From NCBI RefSeq assembly GCF_014251235.1, contig NZ_CP059181.1, positions 503,496-567,495 of the forward strand: DNA of 64,000 bases, in the 5' to 3' direction. The notes beneath the pieces are model-generated. The model made no database searches and was not told the DNA's origin. It saw only the letters and a program-made list of their open reading frames with translations. Positions 53,692-63,160 of the stretch are shown here, piece by piece. Each line of letters begins with the position of its first letter. The first letter of the stretch is position 1. A program made the translations under genes and the position numbers. Source of the stretch: Blattabacterium cuenoti (GTDB lineage: Bacteria; Bacteroidota; Bacteroidia; Flavobacteriales; Blattabacteriaceae).

Positions 53692-54636
53692 TTGAAAATT
53701 TATTCATTTATTGATGAATTTTCTTCCTTACTACCATGTGTTTTCACTCTTGGTTTTTTTGATGGTGTTCATAGAGGACATCAAAAATTGATTCAAAATT
53801 TAATTTATCAAGCAAAAAAAGAAGGTAAATATAGTTCTGTTGTATTGACATTCAAACCTCATCCAAAAGAAATATTAAATCCAGATAATCGATTTTTGTA
53901 TCTAAATACTTTTTCTGAAAGAATATATCATTTACAAAAAACAGGAATTGAACATTTAATTATTCATCCTTTTACCATAGGATTTTCAAGATTAAGCACA
54001 AAATATTTTATGAAAAATATTTTGTGCTCCAAATTAAAAGTAAAAAAAATTATTACTGGATATGATTCACATTTTGGTAGAAATAGAGATGGATCTTCTC
54101 ATTTATTAAAAAAATATTCTCATATTTATGGATATAAACTTTACCAAGTTCATCCATATAAATTAAAAAGAAGAATCATAAGCTCGACTTCTATACGTCA
54201 ATCTCTTTTAAAAGGGAACATAAGATGGGCTAATGAAGCTTTAGGTTATTTTTATACTCTTTCTGGTTATGTGATAAAAGGAAAAGGATTAGGAAGATTA
54301 TTAAAATTTCCAACCGCTAATATTCAGGTAGATAAAAAAAAATTAATACCAAAAAAAGGAGTATATGCCGTAAAAATTAATCTTTACAAAAAAATTTATC
54401 AAGGAATGATGAATATAGGTATTTGTCCAACTATTAATAAGATTAGTCATGAAATAAAAATAGAAGTACATATTTTTAATTTTCATCAAAATATTTATGG
54501 AGAAAAAATAGATGTTTTAATTGCTCAATTAATCCGTGAAGAAAAAAAATTCAAAACACATCATGATTTAATTAATCAGATTAATAAAGATAGAATTAAA
54601 ATAAAAAATTTTTTTCAAAAAAATGGTTCAGTATAA
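53692..54636 (+). CDS. ribF: Bifunctional riboflavin kinase / FAD synthetase
   Basis: Makes FMN and then FAD. The N-terminal nucleotidyltransferase domain (about 15-160) has LGFFDGVHRGHQKLI (20-34); the C-terminal flavokinase domain (about 185-310) has GKGLGRLLKFPTANI and GVYAVKINL. Length 314 aa is normal. Start is a TTG at 53692; no ATG precedes the HxGH-like motif. A 15-bp-arm palindrome (53995-54028) encodes STKYFMKNILCS near residues 102-113. Confidence 0.95.
   Translation: MKIYSFIDEFSSLLPCVFTLGFFDGVHRGHQKLIQNLIYQAKKEGKYSSVVLTFKPHPKEILNPDNRFLYLNTFSERIYHLQKTGIEHLIIHPFTIGFSRLSTKYFMKNILCSKLKVKKIITGYDSHFGRNRDGSSHLLKKYSHIYGYKLYQVHPYKLKRRIISSTSIRQSLLKGNIRWANEALGYFYTLSGYVIKGKGLGRLLKFPTANIQVDKKKLIPKKGVYAVKINLYKKIYQGMMNIGICPTINKISHEIKIEVHIFNFHQNIYGEKIDVLIAQLIREEKKFKTHHDLINQINKDRIKIKNFFQKNGSV
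53995..54028. repeat. Perfect 15-bp-arm palindrome within ribF
   Basis: AGCACAAAATATTTT (53995-54009) is the exact reverse complement of 54014-54028, with a four-base loop ATGA. The outer GCAC/GTGC pairs make it more than an A/T coincidence. Confidence 0.97.
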
Positions 54637-54647
54637 ACTTTCATATT

Positions 54648-57308
54648 TTGAAAAATGAAATAGATTTTTTTATTCAAAAATTTTTATCAAAAAATTTTTT
54701 AACCAAAAAACTAATTTTGGTGACTTCCGATAAAATTCTAATGGAAAATATAAAAAAAAAATTTAATAGAAAAACTACTAAATTTTTTACCATGGAAAAA
54801 TTAATGGAAGAAATATCAGGTCTATCTTTTTTTCCTAAATCTTACATTCTTTTCTCTTGGTTTTATATGTTAAAAAAAGAAAAAAACCTCTTAGCAAAAA
54901 ATTTTCATAATTTTTTTAAATGGGGTCCTAATATCCTTGATGATTTTCAAGAGATTGATTATAATTTAATAAATATTGAATATTTTTTTTCTTATATGAT
55001 TTCTACAGAAAAAATAAAAAAATGGAATCTTAATCCTATCAGAAAAAAATACAAAGAAAAAAATCTTTTTTGGGAAGAAATATACAAATATTATAAACTA
55101 CTAACTTCTCATCTTTTTAGGAAAAAAAAAGGATATCATGGAATGATATTTAGAAAGGCTTTCGATCGTTTACAAGATTTCGTTCAAAAAAATAAATTAG
55201 ATACAAAAATTATTATAGTAAGAACAAAATTTCATTTACTTGCGAAATATGAAGAAATTTTTATTAAAAAAATTATTGAATTAGATAAAAATTTTATAGA
55301 ATTATATAATCTACACGGTAATTCAATCAATAAAAAAAATAATACTAATCTGAATAATATTAAAATCATTAGTGTGACTAAAGAAATAGAACAAGTTAAA
55401 ATTGTAGAAAAAATAGTTCATAAATTAATAAAAAAAGGACATAGTTTATCAAAAATTATTCTAATACTTGGAGACAATTATTTAATTTTTCCACTTTTAT
55501 CTTTTTTTAAGAAAAATCTTGGAATAAATTTATCCGTATCTATTAATTATCCAATTAAAAATCTTCCTATTCATTCTACTTTTTATTACATTTTTCAATT
55601 TTTATTAAAAAAAGAAGAATTCAAAAATTTTTCTAAAAAAGATATACTAAGAATATTATCAGATGGATATATTAAGAAGTTTTTTTTTCAAGAACAACAG
55701 TCTTCTTTTATAAAAAAATTTAACATAGAAAATATCCATTTTTTTACAAGAAAAGAAATAAATCAATTTTTTTTAAAAAATGATTTAAATATTATTTTTC
55801 AAATAAATACTCATGATATAAAAAAAAGCATTCTTGGATTGGTTAAATTTATTAGAATTTTTAATAATTTTTTCTATATAAACACGGAAAAATATATGTT
55901 AGAATTGAAATTTCTTTCTGGTTTGGAGATTTATATGCAGAAAATTAAAATTTTAACAAGAAAAATAGGACATAAATATTTTAAAATTCAAGACTTATTT
56001 AATATTTATAAATTTTTTATAAAAAAAGAAAAAATTTTCTATAGAAAAAAAAATCCAGAAAGTTTATATTCAATAAGTTTTTTAGATTCTTTTTTTGAAA
56101 ATTTTGAAACAACAATTATAACTTCTGTCAATGAAGGAATCATTCCTCCGTCCAATAATAAAACAGATAATTCTTTTATTCCTATTGACATACGTAAAAA
56201 ATTTTTATTTTCCGAAGAAAATGATAAATTTTCTTATTCATATTTTATGAGATTATTGGAAAATTTTAAAAATGTTTTTTTGATTTATAAGGATCAAGCT
56301 GACGAACTAAATTCAGGAGAAAAGAGTCGTTTTATCCATCAAATAGAAATGAATTCCAATTTTTCTATAAAAAAGGAATCTAAAAAAACACCTATTATAG
56401 AACTTTATAATAAAAAAATTACCATCGTAATAAAAAAAACAAATTCTATATTAAAACGTTTATCTTACTTAACAAATAAAGGTTTATCTCCAACTTCGAT
56501 TCTTTTGTACAATTACAATCCACTACTTTTTTATTATCAAAAAATACTTGGATTACAAGAAGAAAAAATTTCTACTAAACAAAAAATAGGTAAAATTATA
56601 CATGAAATTCTAAAAATATTATATCATCCTATTAAATGGAAGTTGATAACTTCTAATCTTATTAAAAAAATGAAAAAAGATTATGAAGAAATAATAAAAA
56701 AAGTTGTTTCAAAAACAATTAAAAATTTTTCATTAGAAGGTGAAAATTTACTATTCTACCACATCATAAAGAATTATATAGAAAATTTTATATCATGGGA
56801 AGAAAAAATATTTTACAAAGGATATAAAATTCTTATCAAAGAAGTCGAATTTAGTATGTCAACTCAATTAGATATTGGATATAAAAAAGTAAATTTATAC
56901 GGAATTATAGATCGTATTGATGAATGTAATGGAATAACACGGATACTTGATTATAAAACAGGTTTGTCTAGAGAAAAAAAAACCCATGTTACAATTAAAA
57001 ATATTGAAAACATATTTCATGATCCAAATCATGGAAATACAATGCAATTGCTCATATACATTTATTTATGGTTTCAAACCAATCATCAAAAAAAAAAACC
57101 ACCAATCATAGCTAATATTTCACTTGAGAAAGAAAAAAAGAATTCTATTTTCATAAAACCTGTTAATTTTTTTTATAGAAAAAAAGAAGTGGATATCACT
57201 TATGATAAATATAAAGAGTTTTTTCTTCCGTATTTAGTGAATAAAATTACAGAAATATTAGATCCTCATATTCCAATTATAGAAAAAAAAATCAACAATG
57301 AATTTTAA
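54648..57308 (+). CDS. PD-(D/E)XK nuclease of the AddB-like family
   Basis: Large DNA-processing protein related to the AddB half of AddAB recombination nucleases. The C-terminal nuclease domain (about 640-880) has GIIDRID (752-758) and LDYKTG with Asp768 and Lys770, plus QLLIYIYLWF helix IV. A helicase-like motif appears near 495 (ITSVNEGIIPPS). The N-terminus shows no Walker A loop, as in Bacteroidetes members of this family, so ATP hydrolysis probably belongs to a partner AddA/UvrD-like protein outside the window. Start TTG at 54648, 11 bases after ribF; an ATG at 54655 is out of frame. At 886 aa it is near full length but extremely lysine/asparagine-rich. Overlaps convergent leuB by 17 bases. 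Confidence 0.8.
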   Translation: MKNEIDFFIQKFLSKNFLTKKLILVTSDKILMENIKKKFNRKTTKFFTMEKLMEEISGLSFFPKSYILFSWFYMLKKEKNLLAKNFHNFFKWGPNILDDFQEIDYNLINIEYFFSYMISTEKIKKWNLNPIRKKYKEKNLFWEEIYKYYKLLTSHLFRKKKGYHGMIFRKAFDRLQDFVQKNKLDTKIIIVRTKFHLLAKYEEIFIKKIIELDKNFIELYNLHGNSINKKNNTNLNNIKIISVTKEIEQVKIVEKIVHKLIKKGHSLSKIILILGDNYLIFPLLSFFKKNLGINLSVSINYPIKNLPIHSTFYYIFQFLLKKEEFKNFSKKDILRILSDGYIKKFFFQEQQSSFIKKFNIENIHFFTRKEINQFFLKNDLNIIFQINTHDIKKSILGLVKFIRIFNNFFYINTEKYMLELKFLSGLEIYMQKIKILTRKIGHKYFKIQDLFNIYKFFIKKEKIFYRKKNPESLYSISFLDSFFENFETTIITSVNEGIIPPSNNKTDNSFIPIDIRKKFLFSEENDKFSYSYFMRLLENFKNVFLIYKDQADELNSGEKSRFIHQIEMNSNFSIKKESKKTPIIELYNKKITIVIKKTNSILKRLSYLTNKGLSPTSILLYNYNPLLFYYQKILGLQEEKISTKQKIGKIIHEILKILYHPIKWKLITSNLIKKMKKDYEEIIKKVVSKTIKNFSLEGENLLFYHIIKNYIENFISWEEKIFYKGYKILIKEVEFSMSTQLDIGYKKVNLYGIIDRIDECNGITRILDYKTGLSREKKTHVTIKNIENIFHDPNHGNTMQLLIYIYLWFQTNHQKKKPPIIANISLEKEKKNSIFIKPVNFFYRKKEVDITYDKYKEFFLPYLVNKITEILDPHIPIIEKKINNEF

Positions 57309-58374
57309 TATATTTTTCTATGTAATCCCCTACTTCTTCAGTCGTGTAAGAACATTTTTCATTTGTCATTAAATCTGATGTACATATTTTCTCTTCCATA
57401 GAGCTTTTTACTGCTTTTTCAACAATTTTTTTTTCTTTATTCAATCCGAAATGTTCTAACATCATAGATGCTGAAAGAATAGATCCTAACGGATTTGCTA
57501 TATTTTTTCCTTTAGCTTCAGGATAAGATCCATGAACAGGCTCAAACAAAGAATTATTTTTTCCTATAGAAGCAGAAGGTAACAAACCTAAAGAACCTGT
57601 AATTACACTCGCTCCATCTGATAAAATATCTCCAAACATGTTATCTGTTAAAATAACGTCAAATTTTATAGGATTAAGAAGAATTTTCATAATTGCATGA
57701 TCTATATACAAAAATTCTAATTTTACATCTGGATAACAACTTAACCCAATTCTTTTTATTACTTCACGCCATAACCTAGAAGTTTCTAAGACGTTTGCTT
57801 TGTCTACTAAAGTTATTTTTTTTCGACGCATACGTGCTGCCTCAAAAGCCTTTTTTCCAATACGTTCAATTTCTTTTGTAGAATATATACAATGATCATA
57901 AGCTACTTTTTCATTTCTTTCATTTATATAAACACCTTTTTTTCCAAAATAGATTCCACCTGTTAATTCTCTATAAATAACAAAATTTATTCCTTTTAAT
58001 TTTTCTTTTTTTATAGGTGATTTATCAATTATTGAATAATTAATTATAGGACGAATATTACAATATAACCCCATTTCTTTTCTAAGTTTCAACAAACCAT
58101 CTTCTGGTCTCATTCCTCTTCTTGTATTATAATGATCATATTTTGGATCTCCTATAGATCCAAGTAAAATAGCATCAGATTTTAAACATTCTTTTAGTGT
58201 TTTTTTTGGCATAGGATCTCCTAATTTTTCTATAGATTTAACTCCTGATAAAACTTTTTTATAAGAAAAATCATGATCAAATCTATTTTGGATAGAATTC
58301 AAAACTTTTAACGTTTGTTTAATTACTTCCGGTCCTATTCCATCCCCTTCCATTACAACAATATTTTTTTTCAT
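57292..58374 (-). CDS. leuB: 3-isopropylmalate dehydrogenase
   Basis: NAD-dependent oxidative decarboxylation, third step of leucine synthesis. GDGIGPEVIKQTLKVL near the start, RREMGLYCNIRP-type segment (LRKEMGLYCNIRP), FVIYRELTGGIYFG, and TDNMFGDILSDGASVITGSLG with metal-binding aspartates are diagnostic. An in-frame TTG at 58380 precedes ATG 58374; the ATG is preferred (360 aa). Last gene of the leuA-C-D-B cluster, all with tiny gaps or overlaps. Its end overlaps the AddB-like gene by 17 bases. Confidence 0.96.
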   Translation of the reverse strand: MKKNIVVMEGDGIGPEVIKQTLKVLNSIQNRFDHDFSYKKVLSGVKSIEKLGDPMPKKTLKECLKSDAILLGSIGDPKYDHYNTRRGMRPEDGLLKLRKEMGLYCNIRPIINYSIIDKSPIKKEKLKGINFVIYRELTGGIYFGKKGVYINERNEKVAYDHCIYSTKEIERIGKKAFEAARMRRKKITLVDKANVLETSRLWREVIKRIGLSCYPDVKLEFLYIDHAIMKILLNPIKFDVILTDNMFGDILSDGASVITGSLGLLPSASIGKNNSLFEPVHGSYPEAKGKNIANPLGSILSASMMLEHFGLNKEKKIVEKAVKSSMEEKICTSDLMTNEKCSYTTEEVGDYIEKYIKIHC

Positions 58375-58376
58375 CT

Positions 58377-58970
58377 TCAATTAATATTTCTTTTATTTTC
58401 AAAATGTTCTATTTCTTTTCTCATAGAAATTAAAAAATCAATGTCATCATAACCATTGATAAAACAAATTTTTTTGTATGTAGAAATGCTAAATTTTTCA
58501 AAATATTTTGTGTTTACTATTTTAACAACTTGTTGGATTAAATCCACCTTAATATTCGTATTAGGTTCTTTATAAATTGTATAAAATAATTTTTTCAGAA
58601 ATTTATCAGAAATCTCTATAACAAGTAATCCGTTATTTAATGCATTTTCTTTAAAAATATCAGCAAAAAAACTAGATATAACTACCCTAAATCCATAATC
58701 ATAGATAGCCCAAACAGCATGTTCTCTACTAGAACCACAACCAAAATTTCTTCCTGATAAAAGAATTTCTCCTGAAAATATAGGATTATTTAAAACAAAA
58801 TTTTTGTTAATAAATCCATCTTTTCCATAACGCCAATCTCTAAAAACATTTTCCATACATTTTTCTCTTCTTGTTTCTTTTAAAAAACGAGATGGAATAA
58901 TTTGATCTGTATCAACATCTTCCATCAATAAAGGAACTACTTTACTAGTTATTACGGTAAATTTTTTCAT
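58377..58970 (-). CDS. leuD: 3-isopropylmalate dehydratase small subunit
   Basis: Swivelling subunit that, with LeuC, isomerises isopropylmalate. DTDQIIPSRFLK near residues 20-31 and GRNFGCGSSREHAVWAIYDYGFRVVISSFFADIF near 93-126 are the hallmarks. Length 197 aa is normal for LeuD. It shares one base with leuC and lies two bases from the leuB ATG, so translation of the three is probably coupled. Confidence 0.97.
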   Translation of the reverse strand: MKKFTVITSKVVPLLMEDVDTDQIIPSRFLKETRREKCMENVFRDWRYGKDGFINKNFVLNNPIFSGEILLSGRNFGCGSSREHAVWAIYDYGFRVVISSFFADIFKENALNNGLLVIEISDKFLKKLFYTIYKEPNTNIKVDLIQQVVKIVNTKYFEKFSISTYKKICFINGYDDIDFLISMRKEIEHFENKRNIN

Positions 58971-60379
58971 CAGGAAATATATTTTCTAATATCCACAATT
59001 CTTCCTTTAATCGCTATAATTGAAGCAGTCAAAGGACTTACTAATAAAGTACGAACACCTGTCCCCTGTCTTCCTTCAAAATTTCTATTAGATGTAGAAA
59101 CACAGTATTCCCCCATAGGAATTTTATCTTCATTCATTCCTAAACAAGCGGAACATCCTGGTTGACGAAATTCAAATCCAGCATTTTCTAAAATTTTATC
59201 TAATCCTTCTTTTTTTGCTTGTTTAATAACATTTTGTGAACCAGGTACAACCATAACTTTTACATGTTTAGCTTTCTTTTTTCCTTTTACTATGGACGCC
59301 ACCATTCTAATATCTTCTATTCTAGAATTTGTACAACTACCTATAAAAATATAATTAACTTTTTTTCCAATTAAAGATTCTCCAGATTTAAAACCCATAT
59401 AATCTAAAGATCTTTTTTTTTGATGATTATCATTAATTTTTGGAATAAAATGATGTATTTTCATCCCCATACCAGGCGTCGTACCATAAGTTATCATAGG
59501 TTCAATATCTTCGGAAGATAAAATGTATTCTTTATCAAATACAGCATCATCATCTGTCTTTAAATAGTTAAAATGTTTTTTGATAGCAAGATTTTTTCCT
59601 TTTAAAAAAGGATAGATAGATGTAGTACATCTACTAATGTAATTAAAAGTTATTTCATCTGGAGCTATTAATCCTCCTTTAGATCCCATCTCTATACTCA
59701 TATTACAAATAGTCATTCTTCCTTCCATACTCATTTTACGAATAACATAACCTGTATACTCTATAAAATGACCAATTCCTACATCTACTCCTAATTTAGA
59801 AATTATGTATAAAATAATATCTTTTGGAGTCACTCCTTTTTTTAAAAACCTTCCTTTCAAATGAATTCTCATTTTTTTAGGTTTACTCAATAATAAACAT
59901 TGACTAGCTAGTACCATGGATACTTGACTTGTCCCTATTCCAAAAGCAACACAACCAAAAGCTCCGTGAGTAGAAGTGTGGCTATCTCCACAAACAATAG
60001 TCATTCCCGGTAAGGTTAATCCTAATTCAGGACCAATAACATGAACAATTCCATGATTTTTATTTCCTAATTCAAACAATTCTATTCCATATTTTCTGCA
60101 ATTATTTATTAATAAATCTACTTGTTTTCTAGATAAAGGATCTGAAATAGGCAAATCTTGATTTATGGTAGGAACATTATGATCTGCTGTCGCTATGATT
60201 TTTTTTGGACGAAAAACAGGAATTCCTTTTTTTTCTATTTCTAAAAAAGCTTGAGGACTAGTCACTTCATGTATATAATGTCTATCTATATACAGAACAT
60301 CTATCTCATTAGATAATTTTTTTACTACATGAGATTCCCAAATCTTATCGAATAATGATTTTGATATTTTTATTGACAT
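58970..60379 (-). CDS. leuC: 3-isopropylmalate dehydratase large subunit
   Basis: Aconitase-family enzyme with a 4Fe-4S cluster bound by Cys349 (GSCTNSR), Cys409 and Cys412 (PGCSACLGMN). VCGDSHTSTHGAFG near 130-143 is the family signature. Length 469 aa is normal. It needs Fe-S assembly, for which SufE is encoded at 12.5 kb. Five bases after leuA. Confidence 0.97.
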   Translation of the reverse strand: MSIKISKSLFDKIWESHVVKKLSNEIDVLYIDRHYIHEVTSPQAFLEIEKKGIPVFRPKKIIATADHNVPTINQDLPISDPLSRKQVDLLINNCRKYGIELFELGNKNHGIVHVIGPELGLTLPGMTIVCGDSHTSTHGAFGCVAFGIGTSQVSMVLASQCLLLSKPKKMRIHLKGRFLKKGVTPKDIILYIISKLGVDVGIGHFIEYTGYVIRKMSMEGRMTICNMSIEMGSKGGLIAPDEITFNYISRCTTSIYPFLKGKNLAIKKHFNYLKTDDDAVFDKEYILSSEDIEPMITYGTTPGMGMKIHHFIPKINDNHQKKRSLDYMGFKSGESLIGKKVNYIFIGSCTNSRIEDIRMVASIVKGKKKAKHVKVMVVPGSQNVIKQAKKEGLDKILENAGFEFRQPGCSACLGMNEDKIPMGEYCVSTSNRNFEGRQGTGVRTLLVSPLTASIIAIKGRIVDIRKYIS

Positions 60380-60384
60380 AAAAA

Positions 60385-61614
60385 CTATACAACATTTAGC
60401 TTATTTTTTTCTACTATACTATGATCATTTTCATGATGAAATAATTTATCTTTCTCAAGATTAGCCTCTTTTAAAATTATCTCTAATTCTTTATCAACTA
60501 TTTCTTTCTTTTTATCTGCATAATTTAAAAAAATGGAATAAACTAATTCTAAAGAATTCTTGTTTAAGAAGTATCCCAATTTTTGATAACGATAAGCTAA
60601 AGCCGCACGTCCACTTCTTGCAGTTAAAACAATAGAAAAATCATGAGAACCTACATCCTTTGGATTAATACTTTCATAAGTTTCTCTTTTTTTAAGAATA
60701 CCATCTTGGTGAATTCCTGATGAATGAGAAAAAGCATTGATACCTACAATAGCTTTATTAGCTTGAACTTTCATTCCAGTACATTTCGATACTAAATCAC
60801 TTGTTTGAAAAATAAGTTTTGTTTTTATGTTTGTAAATAAATTTAGATTTGGATTTTGATTGATAATCATCACTATTTCTTCTAAAGAAGTATTTCCAGC
60901 TCTTTCTCCTATTCCATTGATTGTACATTCTACTTGTTTAGCTCCATTCATAATCCCTGATAAAGAATTAGCAGTAGCTAAACCTAAATCATTATGACAA
61001 TGAGTAGACAATTCTATCTTGTGAATTCCATGAACATTTTCCATAAGAAAACGAATTTTTTCACCATATTCTTCCGGTAAACAATATCCTGTTGTATCCG
61101 GTATATTAATAACTGTTGCTCCATTTTTTATAACATATTCACAAATTTTAGCAAGAAATATATTATCTGTACGTCCTGCATCTTCTGCATAAAATTCTAC
61201 ATCTTCTACAAATTTTTTTGCATATCTAACAGATAGTATAGCTCTTTCCATAATTTTTTCTCTAGTACTGTTAAATTTATAACGAATATGACAATCAGAT
61301 GTTCCTATCCCTGTGTGAATTCTAGATTTTTTTGCATATTTTAAAGAATCACCTGCTATTTCTATATCTTTTTCTAAAGCTCTAGATAATGCACAAATAA
61401 TAGGTTCTGAAATAGATTTAGAAATTTCTTGAACAGAGTAATAATCTCCTGGGCTGGATATAGGAAACCCGGCTTCAATAACATCTACTCCTAATAATTC
61501 TAATTTTTTAGCTATTTTCAATTTTTTTTGAGTATTTAACTTACATCCTGGAACTTGTTCTCCATCACGTAATGTTGTATCAAAAATCTTTATTTTTTTC
61601 TTTTCCATATCCAT
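60385..61614 (-). CDS. leuA: 2-isopropylmalate synthase without the regulatory domain
   Basis: Condenses acetyl-CoA with 2-oxoisovalerate, the committed step of leucine synthesis. [13 protein letters not shown] near the start and the metal-site [15 protein letters not shown] are present, and [15 protein letters not shown] follows the barrel. The protein ends about 40 residues after the accessory helices, so the C-terminal LeuA dimer domain that binds leucine for feedback inhibition is absent. A 16-codon extension to TTG 61662 is possible; ATG at 61614 is chosen because homologues begin just before [10 protein letters not shown] and the likely -7 box lies at 61664. Result is 409 aa. First gene of leuACDB. 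Confidence 0.94.
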   Translation of the reverse strand: MDMEKKKIKIFDTTLRDGEQVPGCKLNTQKKLKIAKKLELLGVDVIEAGFPISSPGDYYSVQEISKSISEPIICALSRALEKDIEIAGDSLKYAKKSRIHTGIGTSDCHIRYKFNSTREKIMERAILSVRYAKKFVEDVEFYAEDAGRTDNIFLAKICEYVIKNGATVINIPDTTGYCLPEEYGEKIRFLMENVHGIHKIELSTHCHNDLGLATANSLSGIMNGAKQVECTINGIGERAGNTSLEEIVMIINQNPNLNLFTNIKTKLIFQTSDLVSKCTGMKVQANKAIVGINAFSHSSGIHQDGILKKRETYESINPKDVGSHDFSIVLTARSGRAALAYRYQKLGYFLNKNSLELVYSIFLNYADKKKEIVDKELEIILKEANLEKDKLFHHENDHSIVEKNKLNVV

Positions 61615-61663
61615 ACTCTCTTCTCTTTCTTCTTTGTTGAATAATTTGGATCTATTTTCCAAA

Positions 61664-61671
61664 CAAAACTA
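61664..61671 (-). promoter_or_regulatory. Candidate -7 box for the leu operon
   Basis: On the minus strand the bases read TAGTTTTG, fitting TAnnTTTG. Transcription would start near 61657, inside the TTG-extended frame, supporting the internal ATG of leuA. No -33 TTTG is evident. No leader peptide rich in leucine codons is seen. Confidence 0.3.
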
Positions 61672-61714
61672 TTCTTTTCCAAAAAAAAAGGAAATAGAAG
61701 AATGCATATATCTA

Positions 61715-61751
61715 CAATTTATAATTAAATAAACTATTTTATAATAAATTG
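61715..61751. other. Inverted repeat in the leuA divergent spacer
   Basis: CAATTTAT (61715-61722) and ATAAATTG (61744-61751) are perfect inverted copies 21 bases apart, upstream of both leuA and the next gene. A possible protein-binding site, but pure A/T-rich chance is plausible. Confidence 0.25.
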
Positions 61752-61783
61752 TTAATCAAATTGAATATAAGAATGTAATTACA

Positions 61784-63160
61784 ATGTTAAATTCTAATAA
61801 AATAGATAATCTTTTTCTATTAATTCAATCTTTATCAAAGTCAGAAAAAAGAGTTTTTAAACTTTACGTGAGTCGTATAAAAAAAAATAATAAATCAAAA
61901 TTCCTCAAACTTTTTGATGTTATGAAAAAGATGAATTTGTATAATGAAAAAAAAATTTTAGAAAAAACTTCTATAAGTAAAATACAATTATCCAACGTCA
62001 AAGCTTATTTGTACAAACAAATTTTAACTAGTATTAGAAATCAGTATTTTAAAGAGAGTGAAGACATTAAGATACGTGAACTTATAGATTTTTCTAAAGT
62101 ATTGTACAATAAAGGTTTGTACAAACAAAGTTTAAAATTTTTAGAAAAAGCTAAAAAAATAGCTAAAAATATTGAATCTAATACTATACTTTTAGAATTA
62201 ATAGAATTTGAAAAAATGATAGAATCTCAACATATAACAAGAAGTCTTTATTCTAAATCTACAGAATTATCCATAAAATCTAAAGAATTAATAGAACATG
62301 TACAATGTAGTAATTCTTTATCCAATTTATCTTTAGAATTATATGGTTTATATCTAAAAGTAGGTTATGCAAGAAATGAAAAAGATAAAATCTTTATAGA
62401 AACTTATTTTAGAACTAATATTCCAAAATACGACTTAAAAAAACTTAGTTTTTACGAAAAATTATTTCTGTATCAAGCTCAAGTTTGGTACCATTATATA
62501 CGACAAGATTTTTTAATGTGCTACAGGTCTTCTTACAAATGGATTAAATTATTTAAAAATAACGAAAAAACAAAAAAAATAACTCCTGTAAGCTATTTAA
62601 AAGGGTATCATTATTTATTAAATACTTTATTTTATCTCAATCATTATTCTAAATTTACCAAATTTTTAAAAGAATTCGAGAAAGAAGTACAAAATAATAA
62701 AGTTATTTTGAATGGAAATACCAAGACATTGATTTTTATGTATAAGTATACGAATCGTATAAATAAACATTATATGGAAGGTTCTTTTTCAGAGGGAATC
62801 AAAAAAATAATACCATCCTTAATTAGAGAATTTAATCAAATTTTTAATCGTCTAGATAATCATTACATTATGATTCTTTATTATAAAATAGCTTGTTTGT
62901 ATTTTGGAAGTGGAGACTATCGAAACACTATTCTATATTTAGTAAAAATTATGGAAAGTAAAGAAAAAAACTTACGTAAAGATCTACAATGTTTTTCAAG
63001 ACTATTACATTTAATTGCTTGTTACGAAAGTGGATTAGATGAAAATTTGGATCAAAAAATTAAATCAACATACAAGTTTTTTATTCAAATGGACGATCTG
63101 TACATTGTACAAAAAAAAATCATGAATAAAATTACTTTATATATAAGAAATATGTTTTAA
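61784..63160 (+). CDS. Uncharacterised helical repeat protein, Bacteroidetes type
   Basis: A 458-aa protein that I do not recognise by function. It is almost all helical, with paired-helix patterns such as LYNKGLYKQSLKFLEKAKKIAKN (about 107-129) and FGSGDYRNTILYLVKIMESK (about 380-399) that look like degenerate TPR units. The start, LLIQSLSKSEKRVFKLYVS, recalls a conserved Bacteroidetes hypothetical family. There is no signal peptide or membrane helix, so it is probably cytoplasmic. Charge is strongly basic, as in neighbours. Divergent from leuA by about 120-170 bases. A scaffold or protein-binding role is possible, without direct evidence. Confidence 0.75.
   Translation: MLNSNKIDNLFLLIQSLSKSEKRVFKLYVSRIKKNNKSKFLKLFDVMKKMNLYNEKKILEKTSISKIQLSNVKAYLYKQILTSIRNQYFKESEDIKIRELIDFSKVLYNKGLYKQSLKFLEKAKKIAKNIESNTILLELIEFEKMIESQHITRSLYSKSTELSIKSKELIEHVQCSNSLSNLSLELYGLYLKVGYARNEKDKIFIETYFRTNIPKYDLKKLSFYEKLFLYQAQVWYHYIRQDFLMCYRSSYKWIKLFKNNEKTKKITPVSYLKGYHYLLNTLFYLNHYSKFTKFLKEFEKEVQNNKVILNGNTKTLIFMYKYTNRINKHYMEGSFSEGIKKIIPSLIREFNQIFNRLDNHYIMILYYKIACLYFGSGDYRNTILYLVKIMESKEKNLRKDLQCFSRLLHLIACYESGLDENLDQKIKSTYKFFIQMDDLYIVQKKIMNKITLYIRNMF

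Noticed and set aside
61663-61783. Leader-peptide attenuator before leuA
   Set aside because: No short frame with clustered leucine codons and no alternative stem-loops are visible in the spacer.
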